A stretch of DNA of 6,068 bases. It comes from Treponema sp. GTDB taxonomy: Bacteria; Spirochaetota; Spirochaetia; Treponematales; Treponemataceae. The notes beneath the pieces were generated by a model. It searched no databases. It was not told where the DNA came from and saw only the letters and a program-made list of their open reading frames with translations. Numbering within the stretch: position 1 is the first letter of the stretch; every line of letters starts with the position of its first letter. Below, one piece after another: positions 4,635 through 6,068 of this stretch. The stretch spans positions 1-6,068 of the forward strand of contig JAEDCY010000074.1 in NCBI GenBank assembly GCA_016293915.1, in the 5' to 3' direction. A program made the translations under genes and the position numbers.

Positions 4635-4847
4635 ATGCAGGTAAATGATTCCATTTCTTTAGGTCAAGTAATTCGAAATCGCCGTAAGGAATTAGCCTAC
4701 ACACAGAAATATATTTCAGAGATAACAGGGTTTAGTATGAGTTTTCTTTCTGATCTTGAGAATGGAAAAGCAACTTGTGAAATCGGAAAAACTTTGCATC
4801 TTATGAATCTTCTGGGACTGAATATAAACGTAGAGGCGAGGGGATAA
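4635..4847 (+). CDS. hipB: HipB-type antitoxin, Xre-family helix-turn-helix repressor
   Basis: This encodes 70 residues, with ATG preceded by GGAGG at a 6-base spacer. A single Cro/CI-type helix-turn-helix fills residues 9-62: LGQVIRNRRKEL (9-20), then YTQKYISEITGFSMSFLSDL (22-41) with recognition helix near 34-42, and the family-typical LENGKAT (41-47). The C-terminal strand LGLNINVEARG resembles the HipB beta strand used in dimer formation. The length is close to the small HipB/y4mF group. HipB dimers repress their own operon and hold HipA inactive. The gene follows its strong promoter and three operators, and its TAA is immediately followed by the HipA ATG, so the two are co-translated. 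Confidence 0.93.
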   Translation: MQVNDSISLGQVIRNRRKELAYTQKYISEITGFSMSFLSDLENGKATCEIGKTLHLMNLLGLNINVEARG

Positions 4848-6068
4848 ATGGCTGGAATTAATCTTAAAGTTCAAATAGAAATAAACGGGCAGTTTGTTCA
4901 AGCAGGTCATATTACAGGCAGTTCATTTAGAGACGCAGCTTTTTCATATGATGAGTCATATATCACATCTTCTGCTGCACGTGCAATTTCATTAAGTCTT
5001 CCTCTTTCAAAAAAAGACTTTGATACAGACGCTACCAAAAGTTTTTTTGACGGACTTTTACCAGAAGGCTTTACCCGTCAGTGTGTTGCAGACAGTATTC
5101 ACGCTTCTTCAGATGATTATATTTCTATTCTTCGGCAACTTGGGAGTGAATGTCTTGGGGCTATCCAAATTATAGATGAAGAAAAACCTTCCATAAAAAA
5201 TGGCTATATCCCTCTGACTATTGAAGAAATCAAAGAACTTGCAAAAGAGGGGGCAAGCAAATCTGCTGAAATAGTTGTTAAAAGTCACCTTTCTCTGACA
5301 GGAGCCTCTGGAAAAGTCGGATTATATTATGATAATTCTGGCAAATGGTATAAACCACAAGGACTAGCTCCAAGTACTCACATTGTAAAGCAAAGCCATG
5401 TCCGTTATAAAAATATCGTATTAAATGAACAGCTTTGTCTGTTGGCAGCTCAGAAATTGGGAATAGAGATTCCTGAAAGTTTTATTCTACAAGCGCAGGT
5501 AGGAAAGGGAAATGATGAAGACGTCCTCTTTGCCACCAGACGTTTTGATCGAAATTTTGACAAGGATTCACGTATAATTGATGGATTAAAAACTCCATAT
5601 CGTCTGCATCAAGAAGATTTTGCGCAAGCTTTAGGTATTAAATCTGCTGATAAATACGAAAAAGCAGGTCAAGGCTACTTAAAAAGAATGTTTGATCTTT
5701 TGCAGAAGTACTCATCAAACCCAATTGAAGATTCTTTAAACCTCTGGAGACGTGCCGTTTATAACTGCATAATTGGTAATACAGACAATCATATAAAGAA
5801 TAGTTCGCTTATTTACAGTAAAGATTTAGCATCTATCCGCCTAGCACCATTTTATGATGTTGTATGTACAAAAATTTATGAAAGTAGTACTGATGAAATG
5901 TCGGTAAGCATAAATGGTAGACAAAACATAAATCTGATTACACGTGATGATTTAGAGCAGGAAGCAAAGCGTTGCGGTCTTGGATCTAAAGTAGCGATAA
6001 AGATTTACGATGAATTGCACAATGGTATTAAAAAAGCTATTTTAGATTCTGCAGAGGAATTGTCGCAG
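4848..6068 (+). CDS. hipA: HipA-type Ser/Thr kinase toxin (3' end outside window)
   Basis: The frame is open from ATG 4848 to the window edge for 407 codons with no stop. E. coli HipA has 440 residues, so about 30 are likely missing. The start abuts the hipB stop (TAAATG), with a G-rich ribosome site in the end of hipB. Motifs in order: N-terminal subdomain with FFDGLLPEG (66-74), Gly-rich ATP loop SLTGASGK (149-156), THIVKQ with the ATP-contacting Lys (K181), RRFDR (231-235), YRLHQEDFAQALG (251-263), catalytic loop IGNTDNHIKN (309-318, Asp313 as the base) and metal-binding APFYD (333-337, Asp337). Ser149 aligns with the autophosphorylated serine of E. coli HipA. Known HipA kinases phosphorylate glutamyl-tRNA synthetase and stop growth; HipA of other groups uses other targets, so the substrate here is not known. 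All catalytic residues visible are intact. Confidence 0.95.
   Translation, partial: MAGINLKVQIEINGQFVQAGHITGSSFRDAAFSYDESYITSSAARAISLSLPLSKKDFDTDATKSFFDGLLPEGFTRQCVADSIHASSDDYISILRQLGSECLGAIQIIDEEKPSIKNGYIPLTIEEIKELAKEGASKSAEIVVKSHLSLTGASGKVGLYYDNSGKWYKPQGLAPSTHIVKQSHVRYKNIVLNEQLCLLAAQKLGIEIPESFILQAQVGKGNDEDVLFATRRFDRNFDKDSRIIDGLKTPYRLHQEDFAQALGIKSADKYEKAGQGYLKRMFDLLQKYSSNPIEDSLNLWRRAVYNCIIGNTDNHIKNSSLIYSKDLASIRLAPFYDVVCTKIYESSTDEMSVSINGRQNINLITRDDLEQEAKRCGLGSKVAIKIYDELHNGIKKAILDSAEELSQ

Noticed and set aside
4716..4910. Minus-strand open frame of 64 codons
   Set aside because: Antisense to hipB and the start of hipA, both clear genes.
1..6068. CRISPR array, tRNA, rRNA or insertion sequence
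   Set aside because: No regular repeat-spacer pattern, no cloverleaf or rRNA-like stretch that I can see, and no transposase motif or terminal inverted repeats with target duplication.

Overview
This 6.07-kb window is AT-rich (single lines of the flanking genes run about 30-35% G+C) and reads as a gut or oral host-associated bacterium. A BspA-type leucine-rich repeat segment, strong AGGAG ribosome sites and a standalone RNA polymerase alpha-CTD would fit a Treponema-like spirochaete. That assignment is a guess from overall look, not from a marker gene.

Layout. Positions 1-106 may hold the last 34 codons of an unrecognised plus-strand gene. Positions 142-357 (minus) encode a short membrane protein that looks cut off at its C-terminus next to a GC-rich palindrome. 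Positions 521-4006 (minus) hold three co-oriented genes, in transcription order: a PARG-like macrodomain protein with an altered active-site loop (3053-4006), an AAA+ ATPase with two possible winged-helix segments before the ATPase core (1240-2937), and a small acidic protein ending in a BspA-like leucine-rich repeat piece (521-1186). A 183-189-bp divergent region rich in inverted repeats separates them from a plus-strand standalone RNA polymerase alpha C-terminal domain (4196-4468). The plus strand then carries a hipBA toxin-antitoxin operon: a consensus promoter, three spaced operators, HipB (4635-4847) and HipA (from 4848, running off the window at 407 codons without a stop).

How the parts may work together. 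hipBA is a standard self-repressed module: HipB binds the palindromes around its own promoter, and HipA is a Ser/Thr kinase toxin. The macrodomain-AAA-LRR block is the part I cannot assign to a described system. Its first gene has the PARG fold signatures (NFAS and TGNWGCG) but lacks the GGG loop and has QET in place of QEE. It may therefore bind an ADP-ribose-type ligand rather than cleave poly(ADP-ribose). Coupled to an AAA+ machine, this could be a ligand-gated defence or stress system, but that is inference from gene order and motifs only. The neighbouring toxin-antitoxin operon and the truncated gene fit an accessory, island-like region.
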